From contig JASGHM010000002.1 in assembly GCA_047602365.1 (NCBI GenBank), forward strand, positions 806,001 through 870,000: a stretch of 64,000 nucleotides of DNA, read 5' to 3'. Numbering within the stretch: position 1 is the stretch's first letter; the number at the start of each line of letters is the position of its first letter. Both the position numbers and the translations under genes were made by a program. Below the pieces are notes generated by a model, which saw only the letters and a list, made by a program, of their open reading frames with translations, was not told the DNA's origin and ran no database searches. Shown in pieces: positions 35,378 to 43,752 of the stretch. The DNA comes from Piscinibacter sp047602365 (GTDB lineage: Bacteria > Pseudomonadota > Gammaproteobacteria > Burkholderiales > Burkholderiaceae_C).

Positions 35378-37642
35378 TCATCTCACGCAATCGACGTAGT
35401 AGCGCCGCGGTGCGCCCGGTACCGTGTCATCGTCCTCGACCAGGCCGTGCACGTCGGTGTCGAAGCCGGGGAAGGCCGCGTTGAAGGCGCGCGTGAACCT
35501 CAGGTAGTCGACGATCTTCTTGTTGAAGCGCTCGCCGGGGATCAGCAGCGGAATGCCCGGCGGGTAAGGCGTCAGCAGCGCGGTGGTGATGCGGCCCTCG
35601 AGCGCGTCGATGTCGACCCGCTCGGTGCGGCGCTGCGCGATGTGTGCGTAGGCATCGCTCGGCTTCAGCGCCGGGTGCAGGTCGGACAGGTACATCTCGG
35701 TGGTCAGCCGCGCGATGTCGCCCTTCGCGTACATCTCGTGGATCGCCTGGCACAGGTCGCGCAGGCCCATGCGCTCGTAGCGCGGGTGCTGGGCGCAGAA
35801 CTCCGGCAGGATCCGCCACATCGGCTGGTTCTTCGCGTAGTCGTCCTTGAACTGCTGCAGCGCCGTCAGCAGCGTGTTCCAGCGGCCCTTGGTGATGCCG
35901 ATCGTGAACATGATGAAGAACGAGTACAGGCCGGTCTTCTCGACCACCACGCCGTGCTCGGCGAGGAACTTGGTGACGATCGACGCCGGGATGCCGGTGC
36001 TGGCGAACTTGCCGGACACGTCCAGCCCCGGCGTGATGATCGTGCTCTTGATCGGGTCGAGCAGGTTGAAGCCTTCGGCCAGGTCGCCGAAGCCGTGCCA
36101 CTTCTCGCCGGCCTTGAGCGTCCAGTCGGCGCTGCTGCCGACACCTTCGGCGGCCAGCTTGTCCGGCCCCCAGACCTTGAACCACCAGTCCTTCTTGCCG
36201 TAGTCCTTCTCGACCTTGCGCATCGCGCGGCGGAAGTCCAGCGCCTCGGCCAGGCTCTCCTCGACCAGCGCGGTGCCGCCGGGCGCCTCCATCATCGCCG
36301 CGGCCACGTCGCAGCTGGCGATGATCGCGTACTGCGGGCTGGTCGAGGTGTGCATCAGGTAGGCCTCGTTGAAGAGGTGCCGGTCCAGCTTGCGGTTGGC
36401 GGCGTCCTGCACCAGCACCTGCGAGGCCTGGCTCAGCCCGGCGAGCAGCTTGTGGGTCGACTGCGTCGCGAACACCAGCTGGTCCTTCGGCCGCGCGCGG
36501 TTCTTGCCCATCGCGTGGTAGCTGCCGTAGAACTTGTGGAAGGCGGCGTGCGGCAGCCAGGCCTCGTCGAAGTGCAGCGTGTCGATGTAGCCGTCGAGCG
36601 ACTTCTTGATCGTCTCGGTGTTGTAGAGCACGCCGTCGTAGGTGCTCTGCGTCAGCGTCAGGATGCGCGGCTTGACCTTCTTCGCATCGACGCCGGCCAG
36701 CAGCGGGTTCTTCGCGATCTTGCGGCGGATCGCCTCGGGCGTGAACTCGCGCTCGGGGATCGGGCCGATGATGCCGTAGTGGTTGCGCGTCGGCGGCAGG
36801 AACACCGGCACCGCACCGGTCATGATGATCGAGTGCAGGATCGACTTGTGGCAGTTGCGGTCGACCACCACCACGTCGCCCGGCGCCACCGCGTGGTGCC
36901 ATACCATCTTGTTGCTGGTGCTGGTGCCGTTGGTGACGAAGAAGCAGTGGTCGGCGTTGAAGATGCGCGCCGCGTTGCGCTCCGAGGCCGCCACCGGGCC
37001 GGTGTGGTCGAGCAGCTGGCCGAGCTCGTCGACGGCGTTGCAGACGTCGGCACGCAGCATGTTCTCGCCGAAGAACTGGTGGAACATGCGCCCCACCGGG
37101 CTCTTCAGGAAGGCCACGCCGCCGCTGTGCCCGGGGCAGTGCCACGAGTAGGAGCCGTCCTGCGCGTAGTCGACCAGCGCGCGGAAGAACGGCGGCGCCA
37201 GCCCGTCCATGTAGCTCTTCGCCTCGCGGATGATGTGGCGCGCGACGAACTCCGGCGTGTCCTCGAACATGTGGATGAAGCCGTGCAGCTCGCGCAGGAT
37301 GTCGTTGGGCAGGTGCTGCGAGGTGCGCGTCTCGCCATACAGGTAGATCGGGATCTCGGCGTTCTTGAAGCGGATCTCCTCGATGAACTTGCGCAGGTTG
37401 AGCACCGCCGGGTCGAGCTCGGGGCCGGGCGTGAACTCCTCGTCGTCGATCGACAGGATGAAGGCGCTGGCACGGCTCTGCTGCTGCGCGAACTGGCTCA
37501 GGTCGCCATAGCTGGTCGCGCCGAGCACCTCGAAACCCTCCTTCTCGATCGCCTCGGCCAGTGCGCGGATGCCCAGGCCGGAGGTGTTCTCGGAGCGGTA
37601 GTCCTCGTCGATGATGACGATCGGAAAGCGGAAGCGCAGCAT
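35378..37642 (-). CDS. Arginine/lysine/ornithine decarboxylase (fold III, PLP)
   Basis: A 754-residue decarboxylase of the bacterial AdiA/LdcI/SpeC group with an N-terminal receiver-like wing domain, a PLP core and a C-terminal domain. The PLP Lys is at residue 398 in Ser-Thr-His-Lys-Leu-Leu-Ala-Gly; Cys-Pro-Gly-His-Ser-Gly-Gly and Phe-Asp-Glu-Ala-Trp are intact. The ATG with GAGG 6 bases upstream is preferred over a longer frame. Motif reading cannot separate arginine, lysine and ornithine as substrate. It produces a polyamine or its precursor and may feed pathways such as the amine set at 178-5644. Divergent from the NfeD gene (93-base gap). Confidence 0.9.
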   Translation of the reverse strand: MLRFRFPIVIIDEDYRSENTSGLGIRALAEAIEKEGFEVLGATSYGDLSQFAQQQSRASAFILSIDDEEFTPGPELDPAVLNLRKFIEEIRFKNAEIPIYLYGETRTSQHLPNDILRELHGFIHMFEDTPEFVARHIIREAKSYMDGLAPPFFRALVDYAQDGSYSWHCPGHSGGVAFLKSPVGRMFHQFFGENMLRADVCNAVDELGQLLDHTGPVAASERNAARIFNADHCFFVTNGTSTSNKMVWHHAVAPGDVVVVDRNCHKSILHSIIMTGAVPVFLPPTRNHYGIIGPIPEREFTPEAIRRKIAKNPLLAGVDAKKVKPRILTLTQSTYDGVLYNTETIKKSLDGYIDTLHFDEAWLPHAAFHKFYGSYHAMGKNRARPKDQLVFATQSTHKLLAGLSQASQVLVQDAANRKLDRHLFNEAYLMHTSTSPQYAIIASCDVAAAMMEAPGGTALVEESLAEALDFRRAMRKVEKDYGKKDWWFKVWGPDKLAAEGVGSSADWTLKAGEKWHGFGDLAEGFNLLDPIKSTIITPGLDVSGKFASTGIPASIVTKFLAEHGVVVEKTGLYSFFIMFTIGITKGRWNTLLTALQQFKDDYAKNQPMWRILPEFCAQHPRYERMGLRDLCQAIHEMYAKGDIARLTTEMYLSDLHPALKPSDAYAHIAQRRTERVDIDALEGRITTALLTPYPPGIPLLIPGERFNKKIVDYLRFTRAFNAAFPGFDTDVHGLVEDDDTVPGAPRRYYVDCVR

Positions 37643-37735
37643 GTCGTGCCTCGGGGTGGCGGTTCGCGGGAGCGCGAAGTGTAGGGCCTGCGCATGACCG
37701 TACACTGCGGCGCATCAGACCGCGAGGACGATCGC

Positions 37736-38173
37736 ATGGACCTCTCCGCCGCCACCGTCTGGTGGGTCGCCGCCGGCATCGCCGTCGCGGTCGAACTCGC
37801 CACTGGCACCTTCTACCTGCTGATGATCGCGCTGGGCCTGGCCGCCGGCGCGGTTGCCGCCCACGCCGGCCTGGGCACGACGGCGCAGGTCGTCGTCGCG
37901 GCGCTGGTCGGCGCGGCCGCCACCGCCGCGTGGCACTGGAAGCGCGCGCACCATCCGCAGTCGGCGCCGGCCGAGCGCAACCGTGATGTCAACCTCGACA
38001 TCGGCGAGCAGGTGCAGGTCGCGGCCTGGGCCGAGGACGGCACCGCGCGCGTCAACTACCGCGGCACCCAATGGAACGCGCGCCTCGCGCCGGGCGAGAC
38101 GCGTGCCGGTGGCACGCACCGCGTCGCCGCGGTCGAAGGCAACTGGCTGGTGCTGGCGCCGGCCTCCCACTGA
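37736..38173 (+). CDS. NfeD-like membrane protein
   Basis: A 145-residue protein with two or three hydrophobic segments in the first 70 residues and a C-terminal OB-fold-like domain (Gly-Glu-Gln-Val-Gln-Val ... Trp-Asn-Ala-Arg-Leu). This is the short NfeD type that is regularly paired with a stomatin/SPFH gene, here 26 bases downstream. The pair is thought to organise membrane microdomains. A GAGGA box 7 bases before the ATG supports the start. Confidence 0.82.
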   Translation: MDLSAATVWWVAAGIAVAVELATGTFYLLMIALGLAAGAVAAHAGLGTTAQVVVAALVGAAATAAWHWKRAHHPQSAPAERNRDVNLDIGEQVQVAAWAEDGTARVNYRGTQWNARLAPGETRAGGTHRVAAVEGNWLVLAPASH

Positions 38174-38199
38174 TTCCCTCTGCAGACAAGGCCCATCCC

Positions 38200-39117
38200 A
38201 TGGAAATCGCCCTGATCCTCGCGGTCATCGCCGGCCTCTTCATCGTCCGCACCTTCAAGATCGTGCCGCAGCAGCACGCCTGGGTGGTCGAGAAGCTCGG
38301 CAAGTACGACCGCACGCTGACGCCCGGCCTGAAGTTCGTCGTGCCCTTCATCGAGCGCGTCGCCTACAAGCACTCGCTGAAGGAGGTGCCGCTGGACGTG
38401 CCCAGCCAGGTCTGCATCACCAAGGACAACACGCAGCTGCAGGTCGACGGCATCATCTACTTCCAGATCACCGACCCGATGCGCGCCAGCTACGGCTCGA
38501 GCAACTACGTGATCGCGATCACCCAGCTGGCGCAGACGCTGCTGCGCTCGGTGATCGGCAAGATGGAGCTCGACAAGACCTTCGAGGAGCGCGACGCGAT
38601 CAACGCCTCGGTGATCAGCGCGCTCGACGACGCCGCCGCCAACTGGGGCGTCAAGGTGCTGCGCTACGAGATCAAGGACCTGACGCCGCCGGCCGAGATC
38701 CTGCGCGCGATGCAGGCGCAGATCACCGCCGAGCGCGAGAAGCGTGCGCTGATCGCCGCCTCGGAAGGCCGCAAGCAGGAGCAGATCAACATCGCCACCG
38801 GCGAGCGCGAGGCCTCGATCGCCCGTTCCGAAGGCGAACGCCAGGCCGAGATCAACAAGGCGCAGGGTGAGGCGGCGGCGATCACCGCGGTGGCCGACGC
38901 CACCGCCGACGCGATCCGCAAGATCGCCGCGGCGATCCAGTCACCCGGTGGCGAGCAGGCGGTGCAGTTGAAGGTGGCCGAGAAGGCCGTCGACGCCTAC
39001 GGCCAGCTGGCGCAGAAGAACAACACGATGATCGTGCCCGGCCACATGGGCGAGGTGTCGGCGCTGATCGGCACCGCGATGGCGCTGCTCAAGGCCAAGG
39101 GCCCTGGCGCGGGCTGA
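38200..39117 (+). CDS. SPFH/stomatin-family protein (QmcA-like)
   Basis: A 305-residue protein with one N-terminal membrane anchor (about residues 3-20), then a Band 7/SPFH domain (Val-Val-Glu-Lys-Leu-Gly-Lys-Tyr-Asp-Arg; Glu-Arg-Asp-Ala-Ile-Asn), and an Ala/Glu-rich coiled coil from about residue 175 to 245. QmcA and related paraslipins are partners of NfeD proteins and form oligomeric rings in the inner membrane. The ATG with AAGG upstream gives the compact form; a longer upstream frame overlaps nfeD and is unlikely. Confidence 0.88.
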   Translation: MEIALILAVIAGLFIVRTFKIVPQQHAWVVEKLGKYDRTLTPGLKFVVPFIERVAYKHSLKEVPLDVPSQVCITKDNTQLQVDGIIYFQITDPMRASYGSSNYVIAITQLAQTLLRSVIGKMELDKTFEERDAINASVISALDDAAANWGVKVLRYEIKDLTPPAEILRAMQAQITAEREKRALIAASEGRKQEQINIATGEREASIARSEGERQAEINKAQGEAAAITAVADATADAIRKIAAAIQSPGGEQAVQLKVAEKAVDAYGQLAQKNNTMIVPGHMGEVSALIGTAMALLKAKGPGAG

Positions 39118-39154
39118 AGCCGCCGCGTAGCGATGCGATAAACTCGCCGGCTCC

Positions 39155-39245
39155 GGAGAGATGGATGAGTGGTTTAAGTCGCACGCCTGGAAAGCGTGTG
39201 TGGGTTAACAGCCCACCGCGGGTTCGAATCCCGCTCTCTCCGCCA
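39155..39245 (+). tRNA. tRNA-Ser (anticodon GGA)
   Basis: A 91-base class II tRNA including the encoded CCA. The acceptor pairs GGAGAGA with TCTCTCC; the anticodon stem CACGC/GCGTG holds the loop with GGA at 39189-39191; a long variable arm and the T-loop GGTTCGAATCC follow. A TAAACT box at 39139-39144 with a GC-rich discriminator after it could be the -10 of its own promoter. A terminator lies 13 bases downstream. Confidence 0.96.
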
Positions 39246-39258
39246 GCACACTGAGCAC

Positions 39259-39280
39259 ACGGGCCTTCACGGCCCGTTTG
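39259..39280 (+). terminator. Terminator after tRNA-Ser
   Basis: A 7-bp stem (ACGGGCC with GGCCCGT) and 5-base loop followed by TTTGTCATT. Placed directly after the tRNA, it is a plausible weak intrinsic terminator. Confidence 0.65.
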
Positions 39281-39408
39281 TCATTGGGGGGTCGAGTTCC
39301 CCCACATTCGCCTGCTGTTTCTCCCTACGTCGTCGGAAGCCCGACGCCGCGCTGGCGCCTATTGTTTCGACCACGGAACAACGCACAGCCACACGGAGAA
39401 CAGCGACG

Positions 39409-40095
39409 ATGAAGCCCCAGCACATTGCAGGCCTTGCAGCGGCAGCAGCCATCGGCGGGCTGGTCGGCTGGCAGATGCAGCCCTCCCCCTCGGCGGCGCC
39501 GTCGCGTGCGGCCACGATCGCCACGAGCCCCGCGGCCGCCACGCAGGCGGTCACCGACACGTCGCCGCAGATCATCATCGCCAGCGACGGCAATGCCACC
39601 ATCCACGTCGAGCAGCAGCCGCTGGCCTGGGTACTCGAACAGATCGCCAAGCACAGCGGCTGGTCCGACGTGCACGCCCGCGCCACACCGGCGGCCGCCT
39701 CCGGCGTGCCGGCAGGCAGCGGCGATGCGCCGGCCGAGGTCGTCGCCGTCGCCGAAGCGCCTCGCGACGAGGCCCAGGTGCTGCAGGCCATCTCGCGCGG
39801 CGGCGAGGCCGATCGCTTCGACGGCCTGATGGCCGCACGCTCGAGCGGCATCGCGCTGACCGACGAACTGCTGAAGACCGTGTTCGAGAGCGATGCCTCC
39901 GAGCGTGTACGACTGGCCGCGTTCGAGACCTTCCTCGAGGGCCACAGCGGCGACGGCGCAGCGCTGCGCAGCGCGCTGTCGGCCGCGCTGTACGTGCCGA
40001 ACCCAGCGATCCAGCGCGAGGCACGCCAGCGCCTCGACGAACTCGACGAGAGCGAGCGCATCGACGCCGCGACGCGGCAGACCGCCGCACCCTGA
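39409..40095 (+). CDS. Anchored periplasmic protein, secretin-like N-domain and helical repeats
   Basis: A 228-residue protein of unknown function. The ATG with GGAG about 10 bases upstream is chosen; the frame is open earlier but overlaps the tRNA. Residues 5-21 are a hydrophobic anchor with Gly-rich spacing. Residues 50-80 (Ile-His-Val-Glu-Gln-Gln-Pro-Leu-Ala-Trp-Val-Leu-Glu-Gln-Ile) resemble the short STN fold at the start of secretins and TonB receptors. The last 110 residues are helical and look like one or two HEAT-type repeats. No clear partner is nearby. Confidence 0.6.
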   Translation: MKPQHIAGLAAAAAIGGLVGWQMQPSPSAAPSRAATIATSPAAATQAVTDTSPQIIIASDGNATIHVEQQPLAWVLEQIAKHSGWSDVHARATPAAASGVPAGSGDAPAEVVAVAEAPRDEAQVLQAISRGGEADRFDGLMAARSSGIALTDELLKTVFESDASERVRLAAFETFLEGHSGDGAALRSALSAALYVPNPAIQREARQRLDELDESERIDAATRQTAAP

Positions 40096-40258
40096 CCCGC
40101 CGCCGGGCCGCGCCCGGCTCACCCCCGCCGCCCTGACAGGTGCCGCGACCGCGGCCCCGCGGGACCCGGCTTGCCTGGAGTTTCCCTTCGGCGTCGCCTT
40201 CGGGGCGAAGCGTCGCCGGTCCTCGCCCCGCCCCTTGCCTTCCCTTCAGGAGATTCAC

Positions 40259-40765
40259 ATGAACGTCATCAACTCGCTTCGCCGCTGCGCCGTCATCGGT
40301 GCCATCGCCACCCTCGCCAGCGGCCATGCCTCGGCCGATGTGCTGAGCGCGGTCACGGCGCCGGCCAACTGGACCTTCGCCGGCGCCGCCCAGGTCGCCA
40401 TTCCCGGCATGACCAGCGGGCTGTTCGCCAACCCGCTGAATGGCCGCTTCGTCGTGACCTTCTCCGGCGAGTGCGCGGTCAACGCACCGGCGGGCAGCAC
40501 CAGCGCCTGGACCGACGTGGACATCGTCGTGCTGAACGCTGCCGGCGCCGTGGTGCGCACCCTGCCGCCGACGGTCGGCGCCGCCGACGCCTTCTGCGCG
40601 TCGAACGGCACGGTCGGCTTCGACGGCTGGGAGTCCAACTCGATCACCGCGGTCAACGGCACCGGCCTGGCGGCAGGCTTGTACCGTGTGCAGGTGCGCG
40701 CCCGGCTGAACGGCGGCGCCACCGGTGGCTGGTTCGGCGAGCGCTCGCTGGTCGTGATCCGCTGA
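40259..40765 (+). CDS. Secreted protein of unknown function
   Basis: A 168-residue protein whose ATG follows an AGGAG box by 6 bases. A signal peptide ends in Ala-Ser-Ala near residue 26. The mature part is rich in Ala, Gly, Thr and Val with a beta-sandwich-like pattern and two Cys (Glu-Cys-Ala and Phe-Cys-Ala-Ser) that could pair. I do not recognise the family. The 163-base gap before it contains a GC-rich stretch but no gene I can support. Confidence 0.6.
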   Translation: MNVINSLRRCAVIGAIATLASGHASADVLSAVTAPANWTFAGAAQVAIPGMTSGLFANPLNGRFVVTFSGECAVNAPAGSTSAWTDVDIVVLNAAGAVVRTLPPTVGAADAFCASNGTVGFDGWESNSITAVNGTGLAAGLYRVQVRARLNGGATGGWFGERSLVVIR

Positions 40766-40860
40766 CGCCGTGGCGGACGGCAGGGGCGCGCTCGCACATT
40801 GTTGCGAACCGCCCCGGCCAGGCCGCCCCGCGCCCACGCGGCGGCCGTAGACTCGCGCAG

Positions 40861-41478
40861 ATGACTGCGCAGGATCCCTCCGCCGTTCCCACCGAGCCGA
40901 ACCCGGCCGACGCAGGCCCGCGCACCGAGCCCGCCAAGCCGGTGCCGATCCAGGCGGCCACGCCGTTCAAGCGCATGCCTTACGTGCCCAAGCGCAAGCG
41001 CGGGTGGGAGGCGATCAGCGTGCCGCTGCCGTTGCAGTTCGCCATCGCGGTGATCATCGGCGTGCTGGTGGCCACGGCGATCGCCGCCGCCTACGTGCGC
41101 TGGAGCTCGAAGTCTGCCGCCGAGGCGAACGCACGGGCGACCGCGGCGGAGATCGAGCGCATCGCCCGCGAGAACCAGCAGCAGTTCGAAGCCGAGCAGC
41201 GTCTTGCCGCCGAGCGGCAGCGCATCGCCGCCGAGGAAGAGAAGGCGCGCATCGCCAAGCTGCGCGAGGAGCAGCGCCTGGCGGAAGAGTCGCGGCGCAG
41301 CGTGCTGAGCGACACCGAGCGCATGGAACAGGCCTTCGCGGCAAGCTACCGCCGGCCGGCCAATTGCACCGACGCAGCCACGCTCGAATGCGCCAACCAC
41401 TACATCCGCGCCAAGCGCGCCTTCGAGGCGCAGTACACGCGCAACCTGGCGCGCGAGAAGGCGGCTTCGCAGCCCTGA
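40861..41478 (+). CDS. Single-pass membrane protein with coiled coil
   Basis: A 205-residue protein. A Pro-rich cytoplasmic head (1-50) precedes one membrane helix (about 56-80). Then comes a long, strongly charged coiled coil (about 85-150), rich in Glu, Arg, Ala and Gln. The end contains two Cys (Asn-Cys-Thr; Glu-Cys-Ala). No enzymatic motif is visible. It may act as a structural or tethering protein; I do not recognise it. Confidence 0.6.
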   Translation: MTAQDPSAVPTEPNPADAGPRTEPAKPVPIQAATPFKRMPYVPKRKRGWEAISVPLPLQFAIAVIIGVLVATAIAAAYVRWSSKSAAEANARATAAEIERIARENQQQFEAEQRLAAERQRIAAEEEKARIAKLREEQRLAEESRRSVLSDTERMEQAFAASYRRPANCTDAATLECANHYIRAKRAFEAQYTRNLAREKAASQP

Positions 41479-41618
41479 GCGTTGCAGCGCCTGCCACGGC
41501 GCCACGCGGTTCGCCTCCCTAGGTCCACACCCACCTGATGGGGATGGGCTCGCGCGGGCCGACCGCGAAGAATGGGTTCCATCGGCACTCCGCCGAGCGA
41601 CACGATGGAGCGATCACG

Positions 41619-41942
41619 ATGGCCCGCATGACGCACCGCGCCGAGAGCGACACGATCCCGACCCTGCAGCGCCTGTTGCAGGCGCGCGGCCTGGATGTGC
41701 GCGACTTCGAGATCGAGGAAGACACCCGATCGGGCATCAGCCAGCTGCTCGGGCTGGCCGGCGGCATCGTGTCCCTGAAGCGGCGTTCGACCGGTGAGAT
41801 CCGCGTCTACGCCACCGGCCCGGGATCGGCCTGGTACGCAGCGATCTGCGGCGACTTCGACCGCGGCTACTTTCGCGCCGCCACCCCGCCCCGGGCGTTC
41901 ATCCGCCGCGACGGTGCCGGCCTCTCGGCCCTGTGGGTCTGA
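41619..41942 (+). CDS. Small conserved-looking protein of unknown function
   Basis: A 107-residue protein with an ATG preceded by GGAG at 9 bases; a longer frame starting 81 bases earlier lacks such a site. It is predicted soluble, without signal peptide. There is a helical first half and a beta-rich second half (Leu-Lys-Arg-Arg-Ser-Thr-Gly-Glu-Ile-Arg-Val-Tyr). I do not recognise the family. Convergent with the next small gene. Confidence 0.55.
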   Translation: MARMTHRAESDTIPTLQRLLQARGLDVRDFEIEEDTRSGISQLLGLAGGIVSLKRRSTGEIRVYATGPGSAWYAAICGDFDRGYFRAATPPRAFIRRDGAGLSALWV

Positions 41943-41951
41943 GCGCGCGGT

Positions 41952-42212
41952 TCAGCTGCCCTTCAGCACGCGGACCAGGCCGAACAGGCCGAGCAGGCCG
42001 CCGCCCAGCACGCCGCTGGCCAGCAGCCAGACGGTGAAGCCGGCACCGCGGCGCGAACGGCGCGCCGAGACGACCGGCGCGACATAGAAGCCCGAGTGCA
42101 GGGAGTAGCCCGTGGTGCTCGGGGCGAATTCGCTGGGGCGCTCGTCCTTCGGCTCGGTTTCCCAGTCGTAGACCTGGGTGTCCTTGAAGTCACGGCGCGA
42201 TGTCTTGTTCAT
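41952..42212 (-). CDS. Small single-pass membrane protein of unknown function
   Basis: An 86-residue protein with a charged N-terminal part of about 58 residues and a single C-terminal membrane helix (Trp-Leu-Leu-Ala-Ser-Gly-Val-Leu-Gly-Gly). This resembles a tail-anchored protein. It lies 85 bases downstream of glgA on the same strand; a GC-rich palindrome (CCCGCGG/CCGCGGG) sits between them. Function unknown. Confidence 0.5.
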   Translation of the reverse strand: MNKTSRRDFKDTQVYDWETEPKDERPSEFAPSTTGYSLHSGFYVAPVVSARRSRRGAGFTVWLLASGVLGGGLLGLFGLVRVLKGS

Positions 42213-42297
42213 GGCGCCATTGTCGAAAACCGCGTCAATGGCGGGCAGCCCGCGGCCGCGGGGCCTTGCTTACGTTTTGAAACATGGCCGTGAACTA

Positions 42298-43752
42298 TTA
42301 CCGGCTCGGCTGCAAGGCTTGATACAGCGCCATGTAGCGCGCCGCGGCACCGTCCCAGGAAAAGTCCTGCCGCATCGCCGTGCCGACCAGCTGGCGCCAC
42401 AACGGCGTGGCGCCGTACGCCTGCACTGCGCGCAGTAGCGCCGATTCCAGCGCCGCCGGCGTCGCCGCGTCGAACACGAAGCCGGTGGCGCGGCCCGCCT
42501 TCACTGCCGCCTCGTCGGCGTCGACCACGGTGTCGGCCAGGCCGCCGACGCGCCGCACCAGCGGCAGCGTGCCGTAGCGCAGCCCGTAGAGCTGGGTCAG
42601 GCCGCAGGGCTCGAAGCGCGAGGGCACCATGATGAGGTCGCTGCCGGCGATCAGCCGGTGCGCGAACACCTCGTCGTAGCCGATGCGCACGGCCACCTGC
42701 GACGGGTGCGCGAAGGCGGCGGCGGTGAAGGCGGCTTCCAGCACCGGGTCGCCGGTGCCCTGCACCACCAGCTGCGCGCCGCTGCGCAGCAGCGCCGGCA
42801 AGGCGGCCAGCACCAGGTCGAGCCCCTTCTGCGCGGTCAGCCGGCTGACCACGCCGAACAGCGGCGCCTGCGGGCGCTGCTCGAGCCCGACCTCCTTCTG
42901 CAGTGCCGCCTTGTTGCGCGGCTTGCCGGCCATGTCCTGCACCGAGTAGCGCGCCGCCAGGCCGCTGTCCGTGGCGGGGTCCCACACGGCGCCGTCGACG
43001 CCGTTGAGGATGCCGCTGACGTCGGCACCACGCCCGCGGATCACACCGTCGAGGCCGCAGCCGAACTCGTGGGTGGCGATCTCGTGCGCGTAGGTCGGGC
43101 TGACGGTGGTGATGCGCTGCGCGTACTTCAGCCCCGCCTTCATGAACGACAGCTGGCCGTGGAACTCGAGGCCGTGCGACTGCATGAAGCGCGGCGGCAG
43201 GCCGAGCTGGGTGAAGTCATGCTGTGCGAACAGGCCCTGGAAGGCCAGGTTGTGCACCGTGAACACCGATGACGCCGTGGTGCCCGGGTGCGCCGCCATG
43301 TAGGCGCAGGCCATCGCCGCATGCCAGTCGTGCGCGTGCAGCACCTGCGGCATCCATTCCGGGTCCATTTCACCGGCGGCCAGATGTGCCGCCATCCAGC
43401 CCAGCAGCGCAAAGCGCTGCAGGTTGTCCGCCCACTCGCTACCGTCGGACGCCTGGTAGGGGCCGCCGCTGCGCCGGTAGAGCCAGGGCGCGTCGACGAC
43501 GTAGGCCGGGATGTGGCTGTAGGGCATCGTGCCCAGGCGCAGCGCCACGCGGCCGGCGCCGAACAGCGGGCCGAGCTCGGCCAAGGTCTTCTGGTGCAGC
43601 ACCGCGTCGACGATCGCCGGGTAGCCCGGCAGCACCAGGCGCACGTCGGCACCGGCGCGCACCAGGGCCTGCGGCAAGGCGCCGGCCACGTCGGCCAAGC
43701 CACCGGTCTTGACCAGCGGAAAGACCTCCGCGGCCACGTGCAGCACTCTCAT
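42298..43752 (-). CDS. glgA: Glycogen synthase GlgA
   Basis: A 484-residue GT5 glycosyltransferase that extends alpha-1,4 glucan from ADP-glucose. The Lys-Thr-Gly-Gly-Leu-Ala-Asp-Val motif that contacts ADP-glucose is at residues 15-22. Later motifs such as Phe-Glu-Pro-Cys-Gly-Leu-Thr-Gln-Leu-Tyr-Gly-Leu-Arg-Tyr-Gly are intact. The ATG overlaps the glgC stop (ATGA), so synthase and its substrate enzyme are coupled. Confidence 0.95.
   Translation of the reverse strand: MRVLHVAAEVFPLVKTGGLADVAGALPQALVRAGADVRLVLPGYPAIVDAVLHQKTLAELGPLFGAGRVALRLGTMPYSHIPAYVVDAPWLYRRSGGPYQASDGSEWADNLQRFALLGWMAAHLAAGEMDPEWMPQVLHAHDWHAAMACAYMAAHPGTTASSVFTVHNLAFQGLFAQHDFTQLGLPPRFMQSHGLEFHGQLSFMKAGLKYAQRITTVSPTYAHEIATHEFGCGLDGVIRGRGADVSGILNGVDGAVWDPATDSGLAARYSVQDMAGKPRNKAALQKEVGLEQRPQAPLFGVVSRLTAQKGLDLVLAALPALLRSGAQLVVQGTGDPVLEAAFTAAAFAHPSQVAVRIGYDEVFAHRLIAGSDLIMVPSRFEPCGLTQLYGLRYGTLPLVRRVGGLADTVVDADEAAVKAGRATGFVFDAATPAALESALLRAVQAYGATPLWRQLVGTAMRQDFSWDGAAARYMALYQALQPSR

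Noticed and set aside
42213..42297. A promoter for the 86-residue protein (TTGACG on the minus strand)
   Set aside because: No matching -10 sequence at 16-18 bases.
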